Assembly (NCBI GenBank): GCA_024449915.1
Contig: JAMZAV010000155.1
Span: 558,001-622,000 of the forward strand
Length of the DNA: 64,000 nucleotides
Direction of reading: 5' to 3'
Origin: Sweltsa coloradensis
Taxonomy: Eukaryota; Arthropoda; Insecta; Plecoptera; Chloroperlidae
Part shown: piece after piece, positions 12,235 to 26,627 of the stretch
Layout: each line of letters opens with the position of its first letter
Position numbering within the stretch: position 1 is the first letter of the stretch
Made by a program: the position numbers and the translations under genes
The notes under the pieces: generated by a model
Databases searched by the model: none
What the model was told of the DNA's origin: nothing
The model's input: the letters and a program-made list of their open reading frames with translations, nothing else

Positions 12235-14528
12235 AGATTGATACCAAACTTTGCACAGATATTATAGCCACGTATATATACTGCCTTCTTTACAGGCACA
12301 TTACGGAAATCACAAAAATCAAATAAATATTGTTAGGATTTTGGATTTTGAAAATCATCAAAATTTGTAAATTTCGGAATTTATTTGTCGCTAACCAGCA
12401 ATATTAATTAATTAATTGACTATAGAAGAGTGACCATCTTTGATTGACAACCACGCAAAATTGCATATCAATTAATGACAACTGGATGCAGGAAAAGTTT
12501 CCAAGAATGTCAAATAGCTGACTGATACATTTGGCAAACACTCATTCTTAATCTTGCACCATTCGATAGGCCTACATAATATTCAATATATCGTTTGTAA
12601 AGAATCATCTGAAAAAATGTACGTTGTTTTAAATTTAGGACATTTTTAGAGTTATTTAATATTCTAAAATTATTGGTTGGTAAACGACCATTAAAATTGT
12701 GTAAAGTTTTTGATGCCTGGGATTTTGTGCGGTCAGTCGATTTAACATAAATTTGTTTCGAAAGCATGGTCCAAAATGTCACTAAAGAAATATATGTGTA
12801 ATTGGTTACATATATCTGATTCTGGTTACATAACGCAATTGAATTCTCGCTCCGACCTCTCAGAATGGGTAACATGACGTCACATACGTGTACCGAATAA
12901 AAATGACCACAGCAAAATAGATTAGCTTGTTATTATTTTAAAACGGATGTGTGGTATATATTCTGCCGTTGTCCTGTCATTCTATGGCATGGCATATAAC
13001 TGTATCGTCAATGGCATCTGTGGACCGACTGTATGCCTATGCCATGCACGGACATACTCATAATAATAGTAGGAAATGATGGAGAGATGACCTTCTGATA
13101 CAGTGGGAAATAAATTACCTTCAAAGTGTGCTTTTATAATCATATCTCCGTAGTCGTGAAAATAAACTGTGCGTGAAGTTCGAATATAAACATTGTGAAA
13201 TTAGCTCCTTGAGCGTTTACTAGTTTCACGGGTGTCGATCAATGTTTGAAAGACCTTTCCTTCTCATCTCACTTTATGTCTGAAGGGGGTATAGCTTAAT
13301 CGCGTGGAAACGTTTAGGAAAACCACAAACACAGTTTATTCGCTTCGTACGTGAAAAGTGTAAGTAAGTCTGAATGAAAGCGTGCGCTGTAGGGTATGGC
13401 TTCTATAGTTTCACTTGATGAGGGGGAATAGGTTTTTTGTTTTTCTGCAATCGTGCAGACGTGGTGTGTATATTTTTTCGAGGCTTGGTGCCTTCTGCAA
13501 GAGATCACGCGACGTCGCGCACGGCCGTGGGTTTGCATCTCGCGTTGGGCATGGGTGTTTGTCATTGTTGTTCTTTACCGTATACTAATTATCTCGTTTA
13601 GCAATACGGTATGGTAATTATTACTAATTAGTGAGGCGGTAATAATCTGCAGTATTCACAGTCATCTTCACGTATTCACTTATAACGAAACATACATTAA
13701 AAAAGTCTGAACATCGCCCAACACCAAAAATACGAACAATTCAAAGGAAATAATTTCATAACACAAGTATGTTATTATCACTCTTTCACAATATCGTATT
13801 AATTTGTGTCTTATCACCGAATCGATCGATTGTTAGGAAACCACATTTGATTTGGTGGGTGTAGCCAAGTGTCATCATTGTTACTTAACAATGTGTAGTC
13901 AGTAATTGTGGCTGGTCGCGCGTCGCAGGAGTCACGCGCGAGCAGTTAGAAGACGTAGCCAATCAGTGAGGTCGTACGGGAGTTACTCACTCACTGTCTT
14001 GTGTTGTGAATGAATCTTGGCGTTGCGTAGGACAGATTTGATATTTGGCGAGTTTCATTTTCTGCAGCCATAAGTCATTATATCTGAATACAATTTTTGT
14101 AAAATTGCTTGTGCAATGTTTACCATGTAACAGTACAAAAATGCAGACTTTTTTGGGTGTTTTTGACCATTTCGAAAGATTCTAGATATTTAAAAAAAAA
14201 AAAAATTCTATGGTCAATTTATGGAAAAGTGCTTTGAAATGTGCCTTCATATTTCATTTCCGCAATCATGTAAAATTTCATACATGTGAATACAAATTGT
14301 CAGAGAAATTTGAATCCTGGTAAAATGAGCATGCTCTTCCTCTTATGTTGGTCGCATGCAAATGATATTTTCATTCTCTTTTCGCCTTTTCGTCAGGCAC
14401 CTCCACATCCACCGACAAGGGCAACTATCACAATATCTGTTTCCGATTGATCGGCCTCCTTCTGACATTGGACGTCAACCTACCCGTACGCGCGTGCGTA
14501 AACAACTTAGCTGCGACCAGGAGAACCG

Positions 14529-14538
14529 GGTTCAATCC
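14529..14538 (+). repeat. isolated tRNA-like B box
   Basis: GGTTCAATCC lies in a context (GGAGAACC before, CGGTCGGAG after) resembling the T-arm of a tRNA-derived SINE. A full cloverleaf is not evident. It is a likely SINE fragment. Confidence 0.35.
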
Positions 14539-17500
14539 TCGGTCGGAGTTTGATTTAATTTTCAGATTTTTTTAAACAGTGTAATATCTAAAATGGGGCC
14601 ATAAACATCATTGAATGACGTAATGATAATGTGAATTGTACAACTAAATTACTACAAATTACTATTTTCGTGATTCCAAGACCCAATTTTTATGCGCTCT
14701 GTGCCTGGCACTGGCACGGGAAATCGATCTCGACTGGATGTGAGCACGACACACGATCGCAAAAATGTCCTCGTGCACCAACGATCTGGCACAAAAACAG
14801 TTAACTACACATTTGTGAAAGTTCAATGCCATTAACACGAGGTTTTTCATTATCTAAATTTTAATTGTTAGGAAAAGTTATTGGTCATGACTATCATACA
14901 TATTTTTTGGGGGCTTTTTTACTAAGGTACCTAATTAGCACTCATTTTTCTGCATATGTTTTTTTTGTCACTTTTTAAAAAAACAAATTTTAATTCGGTT
15001 GATTTTCATATTATCTTTATGACCTAGTTTTAAAATAAAATTTAAAGAAAACCTCATTTCCAAGGTTTTGAAAGTGGGTAAAAAATAGATGTCACAACAT
15101 GGCAGTACAAAAAAGTGCACTACAGTACAATTAAAAAAAAATGCTACGTGTACATACGCATCTCTATTAAAAAAGTTAGTGTAGTTTCAGGGCGAACAAC
15201 AGTAAAAGCATCGAGTATAGTTATCGCTCATCTCTAATCAATTATAAGACTCATCATTGAAAAAGGTAGCACATTTACACCATACGTTGATATACACACA
15301 TGACCCAATGTACGTGCTAAACGTAAGATACAGAGATATTGTTCTATACAAACTCGTACTTTAAATTTTAATAGTTGTAATCAGCTGAAAGGTTTATCGA
15401 TTCAGTGCACGAGATTTGTTTTACTGAATACGTGCTAATGTACAAGTAATTATACCCACATTGACCATATTATTATCAAGCTCCGTTGAATTTTCTGAGA
15501 CGTAAAACCCATCTAAGTTACAAAGCTATTTCCATTGTAAGTGTTTTGTTCAAGAAACAATTAACCTCGGGTGGTCAATGTCTCTCTATATAATTAACAC
15601 GTTCACAGTCTATCCGTTACACGAGGATAATGAAACTGTTATACTAATCTCAGCATTTATATTACATGGGGGTAGTCTAGTATTACGATTATGCTGGTCC
15701 TCTGTGAAGTTGTGTTTCTGGCTAGACATCAAGTTATCTTTATTTCATCTTGTATCTTCCAGTACATCGGCATACATGCACTGTATACGACTTCAATGTT
15801 ATCGACCACTTCCTTGGGGACTATAGATATATGGATGACAACGGGAAAGACTATTGAAACCTCCTTTACTATCAATACAGTAACGACAGAGACTTTTAGT
15901 GCGTTTAAGACGGTATTGATTCCGTTCAAGCCATTGAATTCAAGGGTTTGATCAATGAGTTTTCCTTCAGATGGTACCATATATTATATACTCAATGTTG
16001 GAACTGTTTAGAGTTTAGACCATCTATGATTTAGACGTTCCGATTATTTAACCTATCGCAAATCGACTTACAATAATGGAACCATAGAAATGACAAATGA
16101 TATGCCTAACATGCCCATGCCTCCTTGTTACTATAAACTAAGAAGCCTTAACAGTGATAAATCAAGCACAAATACTTCGAAACTAATGTTAGCACACTAT
16201 TACATAATTTAGGGCCTATAGATATTTAATTAAATGGGTAAATATCAATTGTCTTCAAAGGTTTTGCGAATGTTTAGTACACAATCTAAATCAAATTCAG
16301 TAGTAATTAAAAGTTGAGTGCATGTTAACGCCTAATTGGAGATACTCTAAAGTACAGAGTGAGCTCACAAGTTTCGGAAGTAATTTCCGAGAACGAGAGT
16401 AAATTTCTTCTGGCAGATGTTACTTAGAAAGTTTAAGTATAGTCTAAAGTATCTATAGTGTATAATAAAAAAGCAAATGCACTCACTGGGCTTTACTTTC
16501 TACGAAAATGCATTTATCCCAGGAAACTTTGCGTTACAAAAAATATTATATTGTCTTGTCTAACGTGAATTTTTCACTTTCGATAACAATTTACAAATGA
16601 ACATTATTCACTGACCGCTGCATACAATGCCATCCGAGGTTATCCAACATATATAATATATGCCAGTCATGGTACAGAATACAATGGGATGCAAATGGAA
16701 GATATTCATAAAACATACAGTCATGTGCAGCCCTGATGCCAGTTGCGGTCAGTGGATGCACACGAGGCCATGATCGTAATGTTGACGGTCACAGATTGGC
16801 AACAACGACGCGTTTGTAAGTCAAAATTAATGTGTATTCCGAGATTCAGTCATTGAACGCATCGTTTGGACATTCCTTGAAGTGTTCACCCGATAGAACT
16901 CCCGGTACAACTAGTTACATGACTTGGATCTATAGTTATAGTTATATTTATTTAGTATAGTTCTGAAAAGAAAAGGTACCCTCGACAGATATATAACTTA
17001 TACTGAAGAATGCCCGCACTTTGGTTGAAATGATCCCAATTTTATTCCTTAGGGTGGTGTATTTTTCAAGGAGCTTTTGAAGTGGAGCGTGAATAAGGTC
17101 ACTAAAAGAGATTGTCAACAAAAAGGATTTTTGTTTGGAATGAGTTCTAGCTAAAGTAGCTAATGAAATAATCATTAAATGGCTGTTTTATGTTTAATCA
17201 CTCAGTATCTATAAAGTTTTAATGAGTTGTTATACTCTTGAATAAAAGCCAATATTCTATAGCTTGGAATTAAACCCTGGGTCTTCTATATAGACTAGAA
17301 GGTCTAACGCTCTAACCTCACCAAATGCAAAATCTATCTATAGTCACTCAGATTAGGTCTGACTATAGTGACAACTGGCAATCACAAACGATAAATGCAT
17401 CTGCATAATAATGATATTTTTATATATCTAATTTTCAGTGGATGGCTGTTTATTATTCAATTTAATTTTCGGAGTTACGGAGTGAACCAATAATTTCCAA

Positions 17501-19672
17501 CTGAATTTAGTGCAAGACTCTCTAGTCTCGACGTCTTGGTTGAACGTATGTGCAAGCTACACGAACATTATAAATTTCCGCCGACAAGCAAGAATGCACT
17601 ACCAATACGTGTACATGTCCTCCTATAAGGTAGCGTCAACAATATTGCATCACGAGTGTATACCTATGTTTGTCTATGGATAGTACTTTCTTTCATTGGT
17701 CACACACTGAAGGCAATTCCCTACAGACAGACCACTCTCGTCTTGTGGAATTAATGATAATTACACTGCGCACTGAGCGTGTATCGGGACTGTATGTACT
17801 TAGCTATGATGAAATGTAATTAGATGGGGAATTGAGGAGTATAATAATTGACTATCTGCCCGTGAGAGGTTGGGAAACTATTTCACGAAACATGCTGGAA
17901 CGACAAAATATGCTTGAGTGTACAAATTAATCGACGATGAAGTTTCGATAGAATGTCTTGCAACAATGCTTGCAACTGAAGGACTGGCGAACTGGACAAT
18001 TGCGACTAGGAGAAGGCAGGCCTAAAGTTATCAGTGCCAATAGGTCCAAGATAATCGAAAAAATTGCATTTTAAATTAAAATCTCAGAAAACTATACACA
18101 ACATTTAAAGGTTCAAATATTGAAATCACTAACAATTTTGTAACCCAAATCAATTAGGCTCTACTAATTTACTAATAAGAATTCCGAAAAGCTCTTTTGA
18201 TCCAATATTTGAAACTTTTTTCATGCTGTCTTTAGGCAGCGCCTAGTAACAAAACTACCTCTTCTGAATCTCGTTTTTACTATTTCGGAGTAGCATTCCT
18301 AAGATATGACAAGAAAATAATATTTTCGCCTGGTTTGGATTCAAAGAGAAATAGTATACCCTTTCCTCTAATAAGGTGCTATCTCCGTCATTGTTTTCTA
18401 TAGTCACTTGTGTGCTGCTGTGGGTGGCTGGACTAATAGAAGTTTCTTGACTCTCTTTGTCTTAATGTATCGACCCAAGTTTCATCTTCGAAAGTTGGCT
18501 GAATGAAAGATATAAACTTTTAATTACTGACAACCTGACAAGACAATATGATTAATTTTGGGTTCGGCGATTCCTTTTCTCGAGAGCGCTAAATTTATCG
18601 AAGCTGGAGTAGGGAGCTATACAATTAATACAAATTTTAATTTGTGAATTATCTGCACTTACATAAAACACAATACATGCAATTATGTTGTGTATACCTG
18701 GGTTGTGTCGACTATCTATATCACCATATTTGCAAATTATTCAATACCCTTGTCTCAGTTATAGGCTAATTACAAGTCAGCAGAACAATACGATTAATTT
18801 CGAAGTAAGTATGCGTGTTATTTGATACAAAGAAAGCTCCAACTAAATCATAATTTGGTTACTGCTGATTACTTACAACGAGCCAGCTCCTTTTGGAAAC
18901 GGTTTGTTTGGTTTGATTTCTTCCATTATTTACTATGGGCTCAGTTCGGGCTCTATGCAAGTATTTATTGTACTTATATACAACTTCCGTAATTACCACT
19001 TTCTTTTCATGAGCATTCTCATCTATCACCACTCATCGTCTCGAATAGCCTTAGTGTCAAATTGAATGGAATCTCTTGCAACTTGCACATTATATTATAT
19101 ATATAGAAAGGGGTAGGGTGGAAACTCCTAGTTTATTGATATAGCAGCTGAGACAGATTTTTTGTTTTCTGTATTTTTTTAGCGCTGTTAGTGGTTGGGA
19201 GAAAACGACTAACATCTACGTGGTTGTATATCTGTGGTTGTGTTTAGATACGAAACTATGACAATAATAATCGGTAAAGTGGGTACCAATTGTTCCGAAG
19301 TAGTATGACCTGAATGTGTTGATTCTCTCTATTTTATAAAAACATTAAACATATTAAAAATCAGTGGTTGACTCTGTATGACTAATGGTGTTGTCCTAAA
19401 TATTGACCATTTGTTTTGAAATTTACATTTTCTAATGCTATTTTCCTACATATATGTCAAGTATGCGAATTCAAATTGGTGTGACAGATTAGTCGACACC
19501 TCCTTCCCCCATCACCCCGAATATTCTCCGCCCCCCCCCCCCCCCCCCCCCATTTTTTTTAGGAAACATTTTCACCAACCAAGAATTGGGATAAAACATA
19601 AGTTTTTCTTAAACAACATTTCCCTAATGATACATCAACATCTTGTTCAGTCAGGCTTGCCTTGCCTATGAC

Positions 19673-19685
19673 GGGAATCGAACCC
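19673..19685 (-). repeat. isolated tRNA-like B box (reverse)
   Basis: The complement reads GGGTTCGATTCCC preceded by GTCGT and followed by GTCATAGGCA. This resembles the SINE family A text GTGGGTTCGAGTCCC...AAGGCA at 57682-57810, so it is probably a truncated copy. Confidence 0.4.
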
Positions 19686-19902
19686 ACGACCTTCTTATCA
19701 CATTTTTAATCAAACTTGTTAGACATTAAATAAATTAAATAAAATAAGTATCGTGCTTGGACAGACGGACGTTGTACCAACTAATACTTATTCATGTCAC
19801 ATTTCCAGAGTGATATCGTAACCTCCGTTCGTATACAGTCTGTCACAATGATGAGCAAAATAATGTTTTGTTCATTGGCAAGACGCGTGCGACCGTACTC
19901 AC

Positions 19903-20090
19903 CATTAGTTTCACTCGAGTGTTTCCTCTTGACTGGTTATCGTCTCCGTTCGTACAGATCCGTTCACCAGAAGCCAACGACGTTGCTGTTCGTTGTTCCA
20001 TTCGCCGCGAGCTTTCCAACCGCCGTTCACGTCCGTTAACCATTATGAGTTTTCCACGATGTTTGCTTTCTTTGACTCTGCACGTTATCT
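19903..20090 (-). other. candidate exon, reverse strand
   Basis: A CpG-rich patch stands out from AT-rich flanks. On the reverse strand it is open from an ATG at 20043 and reaches a good donor, ATG|GTGAGT (donor complement ACTCAC at 19897-19902). The encoded piece is Arg/Ser-rich (MVNGRERRLESSRRMEQR) with no family I recognise. The forward strand is also open in two frames over the same patch, which weakens the case. It could be a first exon of a reverse-strand gene continuing leftwards, or an unrelated CpG-rich regulatory patch. Confidence 0.25.
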
Positions 20091-20922
20091 ATGTTTGAAC
20101 TAAACTTGTTTTTGTCCATCCTGATTCACGCCCATGTAAAACCGACGACACTTACTGCGTTTTCATTGATTCACTTACCTACGATGAAAACGTAGCAAAC
20201 TTTTTATTAATTTAATAGATACCTGTTAAATTCAAACATTTGTCTGATTTTGCAACGCAAAACGATAGGGTTGTTTTTTAATAGGCCTTAATTTTATCCC
20301 TCCCCAGTTTCACCTGATTTGTTTAAACTTCATGAAATTGATTTTCTCACACTTTGATTCAGCCATAAAACCATTTAATAAATACATGATTTTATTTTTA
20401 GATAAATAATAAAAATAAACTGAAAGAACACTGCAATAAAACAAAATATAATATTTACATTAAAAAAAAATTTAACTCTTATATACATATTTTGCTCTAG
20501 CTTTAAAATGTTATGCGAAAGTTCATATAAGAAAAATAAGTAGATGCATCACGATCACGAAGCTGCCATTATAGATAGACTTGTGGCCTGTGGAGCACAA
20601 AGTTTGACAATGCCATTGTCATGGCTACGTTGCGAACATAAAATCGAGGTTTACAATAATGTTATTGCTTCTCATTTAATACAACACTTTATAATCGCAA
20701 TACTTTTTGTTCGCCCATCTAACCCGAGGCACAAAGTACGACAAATTAAGGTTTTGATTTTTACCTTGCATTAACGTACGCCTATCAAAAGTGATAATGA
20801 ATCTTAATTATTGGACATTTATGTGTTGGATCCGCATATCCGCTTTGAAGAATTCACGAATAACAATAATTGTTAAAGTGGTTTATTTATTATGATGGTT
20901 ATTTCAACACTTTCAGGTGTAA
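20091..20922. other. no gene seen
   Basis: AT-rich sequence with no recognised repeat or coding signal. Short ORFs such as 20544-20774 carry no motif. Confidence 0.55.
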
Positions 20923-21643
20923 TTGGATGAGCGAAGCGAAGACTTCAATTTCACTGACCCCCAAAAAAATTTAGCTCCAATGTTTTTTTTTTTTTTCTGT
21001 TTGTTAGCAGGATTCCGGGCAAACGGCATAAGCGATCTTGATGAAAAATTGTAGGGACCTCGAATCTCTAAACTTAGAATTGTATTTTTTTGGTACAATC
21101 GAAGAATATTTCTCATGAATATCGTACTTTTCGATTTTTTCGATTTTAGTGCGATATTCGTGTCATTTGGCCGTTCTGACCAAACGGTGGGGCTACAACG
21201 TTCAATTAATACATGGACATTAAGGTTATGGTCATGTAGTACTTTTGAAAGAAAAAGTTGGAAAAATTATCCAGAATCCATAGAAATAAAGCTTTTAATA
21301 TAAGTTTTTTACGGTTTAGTGCGATATTTTCGTGCCATTTGGGCCGATTATGACCAAACGGGTGGGGCTACAACGTTCATATTATGCATGGACATTAAGG
21401 TTACGGTGATGTAGTACCCTTTGAAAGAAAAAGTTGAAAAAGTTTGCCAGAATCCATAGCAATAAAGCTTTTAATATAAGTTTTTTACGGTAAATAATAA
21501 CATCAATAGAAACTTGACAACAATCACCTACAATGCATAGGCAGCAAAGCAAAACACTTACAAAAGTAAAGATATCCCACGCAAACTAAAAACTTAAAAA
21601 AAAGCTCATCCATCAACGCGGCGGGACTTTAGCGTTTTCCTAG
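20923..21643 (+). mobile_element. Helitron-like element, subfamily 2
   Basis: It starts TTGGATGAGCGAAGCGAAG and ends with the hairpin AACGC...GCGTT, then TTTCCTAG, followed by T; the base before the element is A. The interior contains a ~180 bp segment (GTGCGATATT...TTTTTTACGG) present twice in tandem, the same arrangement as in the copies at 37162 and 37954. The first of the two repeats here has lost several single bases in homopolymers relative to the other copies. No protein is encoded. Confidence 0.75.
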
Positions 21644-24600
21644 TGTATTCTATGCATGTATTCTATGCACATCGACCCGGTAGTTTCTGGCTCACAGAGC
21701 TCATTTAGGTTTGACGGTCCAATAATGATGAGTGATGTTCACAAAATGACGTGACATTATATGAATGCAGTATAATTGAAATCTTAATTATTCGGATCCG
21801 GTAATTGCTTTCAGATTTAAACATCGATTAACAGGGAATTACCTGTGATTGGTATTAAACGTTAATTATTCCAAACGCTATACAGCTCATCAATCTCCGA
21901 GGCATTTATTGATTGATTCATCCCCATTTCGTGTGCAATGCTGTAATGTAATGTAACCATCACCCGACTTGATTCAATACTGTTATTTATCTATTGTTTT
22001 GTCTCGTTTTTTTATGCTTTTGAGTTGAGTCAAACGGGACTCTCCATTTCCATATAATTTCTCGTAACTCAATCGCCTATGCATTCACTTGCCATCTACA
22101 TTCTAAACTCCAGACGACATCATCCAAAACCAGTCCATTGCCAAACTTACTCCCATAAATCGACTTTATATAATATGTAAACGTAATGCTGACGTCCACT
22201 ACCAATTAGATTCTAGGATCTAGGCCTATACGTATGGAGCAGGGGCAACCAAATATGTCTACTAATTCTATTAAAAGATTTGGATGACCATTGTTTTCAT
22301 CCATCCACATATAGAGAAAACCTTACTAACTATTAGGTTCACTAAATATCCCTGCGTAGCGAACTTTCGGGGAGCCTCAACATTCAGAGGACCTTGTCCA
22401 CTAAAAGACCTTAGCCTACCAGCATCAATCAATCAACCATAACAACAACAACATTCATTAAAAACAATAGCATCACGAAGGCAGTGGGTCACGAAGGAAG
22501 GCGATGGCCACGCATGTATATCGAGGGCGGTGGTTGTGATTGTCATTCATAAGTGGCTCCGCAACGACGGAAGACGCACGTCGTACTTGTTCGGAGAACG
22601 AACCGCTAGAGGTTGCGGTTTGTGCACGTCACCGATTACCAAACTGGGAGAAATATGTTTTATTTGATCTGCGTTCAACCGTGTCAGGTCACAAACAAAA
22701 ACTAAGCCGCGCATGTTAATTGTTTATGGCGGAGTGGTGAGAAACCTCTCTAGGCTATACTTCCTTGATAAAATTAATACGCCACGACGGAGATATGGCA
22801 GCGGTTCATTGGCGCCGTTTAGTGCCGTTGTATCGCCCTCTAAACGATATTTTAAAATCAAATGGGAAATGACTGCAATATTAGCTAAATCAATAAGAGT
22901 CTTTAAAATAACAGAAAAGTAGGCCTGTAGTTTATTAATTTTTGGGCGGGACGTGACGTCCCTGTCGACCATTATATGCAAATTTTGGGACAAAAATGGA
23001 AATATAATGGAAATGCCCTATTTCATTTAGCTTATGAATTAGTCATCTTCCTTGGACTTTTAAATCGTCGGTCAGAGGGCAATACAATAGCCTTAAAATA
23101 ACCGTGATAATAATTGCCAGGCGCGAGAAACTGGTTTAAACATTCTCAAAATGATTTGAATTGACTAAAGTATGTGCCCCTTTCGTCATGCAAGTAATTT
23201 TAATTGATCAACAACAACAATATGACATCAGAAGCTACACATTCTTAGATAAAAACGTGCACGGCAGTACGTGACCATCACATGCACCTGTAATGTCAAT
23301 ACCTACGCTCGTAATGTCACTCGTTTTCCCGAATCAAAACAATCGACAACACGAAATAAATTCCAACACTTTGTATAATTCACTAAAATACTAAAATAAT
23401 AATTTGTACCCGCATCATATTTATAGGTACAGTCAATTTTCAATTACGATGATCACTATTTACGTCATCACACAGAGTAAACGCTCGAATTAAGCCTAAT
23501 ATGCTAGCAAGCACAAGCAGGTACCTACGATCGTGCGGCATAATCGAGGTTGAGGCCGATTACGTAATAATATGCAAAGAGCGCAATGCTACGTGTTTGC
23601 GTTAGTTAACTTGGTAACAGCACAATGGATCGGACGGAAGGTCAACTGGTTGGAAGATGAAGAAGAGCCCTAATTGTGTCCTATTAAGTTATTATTTTTA
23701 TTATATCGGATTAGCTTCTGCCTAGAAATGTTTATTGCTTAGTTTTACTCGCGGTGTATAAAGCTGTTTGCTGAAAACAAGCTAGAATTTCGTGTTGTTC
23801 AATTTGCGGGCGGTGTTAGTAGAGATAAATGCGTTATTATATATTGTTATAAATGGTAGAAAGTGAGTAAGTACAAGGTGTTTTGGATATGAAATGGAAA
23901 GGACGCCGGAGGATGGATTGCCGAAACGATGGTGGAAGTAGGAAACCAAGAGCAGCATGGGTAGACATACGCTTTTAGCATTTCAATTTAGAATATTTAC
24001 TAATTTGTAGCATTTATTTTTTCCTTTCCACCAAAACCTTAAATGAGGGGTGTTTCTTACAATTCCAATTCAATATTGCAATAATATTATAATATTATAC
24101 ATTGATTTGCTCTCAATAGGAATGGAAAAAGTTAGTTAAATTAGTATTTTTTAGCGTTTTAGAAAATATGTGTTCACCAATTTAGCATAAGGTACCTAAA
24201 CCGCAAAAAAAAGGGTTCCCACGTGAACATGAATAGGTCAAGTGACTGGGCGAGGAGAGAGGTGCGATGCGATGTCACTATATACCTAACGAAAACTAGT
24301 TGTTTAGATTTAATTAATATTGATTTGTTGTCGTCTTTTCTTACCCAGTGGGGATTTCATTGAGTAGCTAATTCAAAGATGATATGTAGTTTGTTGTCGG
24401 TGAGTGTCCCTACAATACAAATGTTGAGATCCTATTATGTATTATTATGTATTGATAAGTATAATCTGAACTCTAAAAATATGTGAGCACTGTTATTTTA
24501 TGATGTATAAACATGTGAAACAAATGTGTTGATTCTATCTTACCCGAAAAAACATTCTCTCTCCTGTAACAGATTAATTTAGGAGGTGCAATGGTCGGAA

Positions 24601-25307
24601 GCGCATCTACGGATGTATAAAAAACTTGAACTTGAACTTGAACAAATAAAGTAGTACAAAAGAACACACGTACGGGGCGTGAGTTCGAATCTCGAGCGAT
24701 ACTTTAGCTTTAACACGTTTTCCCAGCCCATTGTCATCACAATCACAAGAACAATTCTCATACCCACATAGATTTTAAAATCATTGCCAGATTTAGAAAA
24801 GCAGCGGTATCCCGTAACCACAAAATAGTTACCCGGGCGGATCTAGTGATCTTTCGATCTTCGATCCATAAAACTGTACGTGATGAAACCAAATTGGTTT
24901 CTCTGTGAGTGAGTGGATGTGTCCGCCACAGGTGTTTCGGGACCCACGATGGTATACTCTCGAACCCAGCAAGACACTCATGATGATACTCTCGAACCCG
25001 GATCTCCTGTTAGCGAGGATGCATCATAGCGCACGCGGTTCAAAACACCTTCAATGTCGACGGAGATCGAATCTTGCACGTTTCATTACGAGTTGCAAGT
25101 GAAGTGTAGCTCGTCGGGTTTACGACCAGTATTTTATGCAAGGTGAATCAAGATGGTTCATGAATAATAATTAGATGAGGGGTCGCTGATTAGTTTTACT
25201 TTTAGTAGGGTACCTACCATCTTTAATCAGCTGCACTCTGTTAGATTAAACCCATTAAAAACTTTTTCCACTCAGGTAGCGTCTAAAGTGTTAACTTATT
25301 ATTATAT
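21644..25307. other. no supported gene
   Basis: Mostly AT-rich. The stretch 22480-22980 is richer in CpG and has short open frames on both strands (22713-22993) but no recognisable product. A SINE-like B box is at 24681. Nothing else can be supported. Confidence 0.5.
24681..24693 (+). repeat. isolated tRNA-like B box
   Basis: GAGTTCGAATCTC is a 4 bp stem with a T-loop-like sequence, as in tRNA T-arms. The flanks do not make a full cloverleaf. It is a probable SINE fragment. Confidence 0.35.
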
Positions 25308-25605
25308 TAGGAAGCGAAGCGTCACTTTTATGTCCGTCTGTGCGTGTGTCACGTCTCACAATAAAAACCGAACATGACCTCCGATTGTCATGCGTTTTTT
25401 GTTGATATTATCATTTTGGTAACTCCGCTAGGTCAAATGGGCGGTGCCAGCCTCTCTCAAAAAAGGAATATTTTTGAACCTGACACAACTACTAAAAGAG
25501 TTAAACGCTGGATGAGGTTTTATTTGTGTTATCATTCGACAATATGTTGAATAAGTAGCTTCACTACTTCTTTTGTATACTCCCGTACCCGTGCTTGCAT
25601 TACTA
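25308..25605 (+). repeat. interspersed repeat family E, copy 1
   Basis: It begins near GGAAGCGAAGCGTCAC and runs through GTCCGTCTGTGCGTGTG, ATAAAAACCGAACATGACCTCC and CTCCCGTACCCGTGCTTGC. The same ordered text occurs at 45138-45407, and a shorter relative occurs at 47127-47340. The GAAGCGAAGC start recalls the Helitron-like elements, but no CTAG end was located. No protein is encoded and the boundaries are approximate. Confidence 0.65.
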
Positions 25606-26571
25606 TTAAATTTAAATAAACATGCAAATTAAATTAATATAGAATGACCATTCGTCGATCGTATACCAGAGCACACCTAAAACGAGTGCCATGTTCTCTG
25701 CTATTTCGCAGCTGGTTATGCAGTTCAAGTACAGTTCAGTTCAAGAACCCAAAAATGTTTGGTTATGTACAAATGTATTAACTGTAAAATGTAGAAAGTA
25801 AGAAGATTTTCCAGGTATTTCTGTGCAATATTCATTGTTATGTGATAAAACTAGACAAATGAAACACGGGTAAATGCGCTCTATACTTCTATAGAACGCT
25901 AATCACATTAATTAAAATAACGCAGCCATTATTTCGTTGTAAATGCTCCCACACGCAGGTGACATTTTCCCAGATGGGTTGGGCTACTCGTTTACTCTTC
26001 TGTGTGATGGAAGAAGACACGTTAGTTGACATGTTAGTATAAGGTTGAAGAATAATATTGATAATAAGAAATTGAATTTTGTATAAATTATTATTGAGAT
26101 AAAAAATACACTCAAATTTCAAAATGCATGTTACTGGCGATGCCTGCGATATATTTATCAAAAATATAACAGAATCAGGTATTAAAGTTTGGTGATTGGT
26201 GGAGGAATGAACCAATTGTTACATGAAAGCTAAACAGAACGCACACAATTTACTTTAATCACCTAACAATAAATCATTTGATCATTGAATTAGGTTGTTG
26301 CACGTTCTTCACGCTGCGAAGCACGAACTGTTTTAAGAACTAAGGAGCCGTGAACAAGCGAAAGTGCTGTCAAGTGTAGTTTGATCGAGGGACCAGTGAT
26401 CGAGTAACTTAACTTAATTCACCTTAAAATGTCCTCGAGGCCTATAATGAGATATTAGATAATTAGTCGGGGTAAATGTCAGAGTGGTGATTAACTTTCC
26501 CGGGCCCTCGCATAACTTGCAAGCTGTTATGTGGCTGGGGGTGGTCCATAAATTATCAATTTTGAGTATAA

Positions 26572-26627
26572 GGGGGGGGGGGGGGGGGTTGACAATATTG
26601 GGGTGGGTGGGAGTGTGGGTTGGGGGG
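26572..26627 (+). other. poly-G17 plus G-quadruplex motif
   Basis: A run of 17 G is followed 11 bases later by GGGGTGGGTGGG, AGTGT, GGG, TT, GGGGGG. This is five G-tracts with loops of 1-5 bases, an intramolecular quadruplex pattern on the + strand. The role is unknown; it may be the G-rich interior of a hAT MITE whose ends I did not find. Confidence 0.75.

Larger units (their letters stand above)
12235..19902. other. long stretch without a supported gene
   Basis: AT-rich, probably intronic or intergenic DNA. It holds two isolated tRNA B-box-like motifs (14529, 19673), a CpG-rich patch at 13910-13975, a C-run near 19533-19550 and scattered short ORFs. The ORFs at 12510-12875 (-) and 15578-15980 overlap on both strands or lack any recognisable motif. 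Nothing else is supportable. Confidence 0.5.

Noticed and set aside
12510..12875. 121-codon reverse ORF
   Set aside because: AT-rich, no motif and no splice evidence; probably chance.
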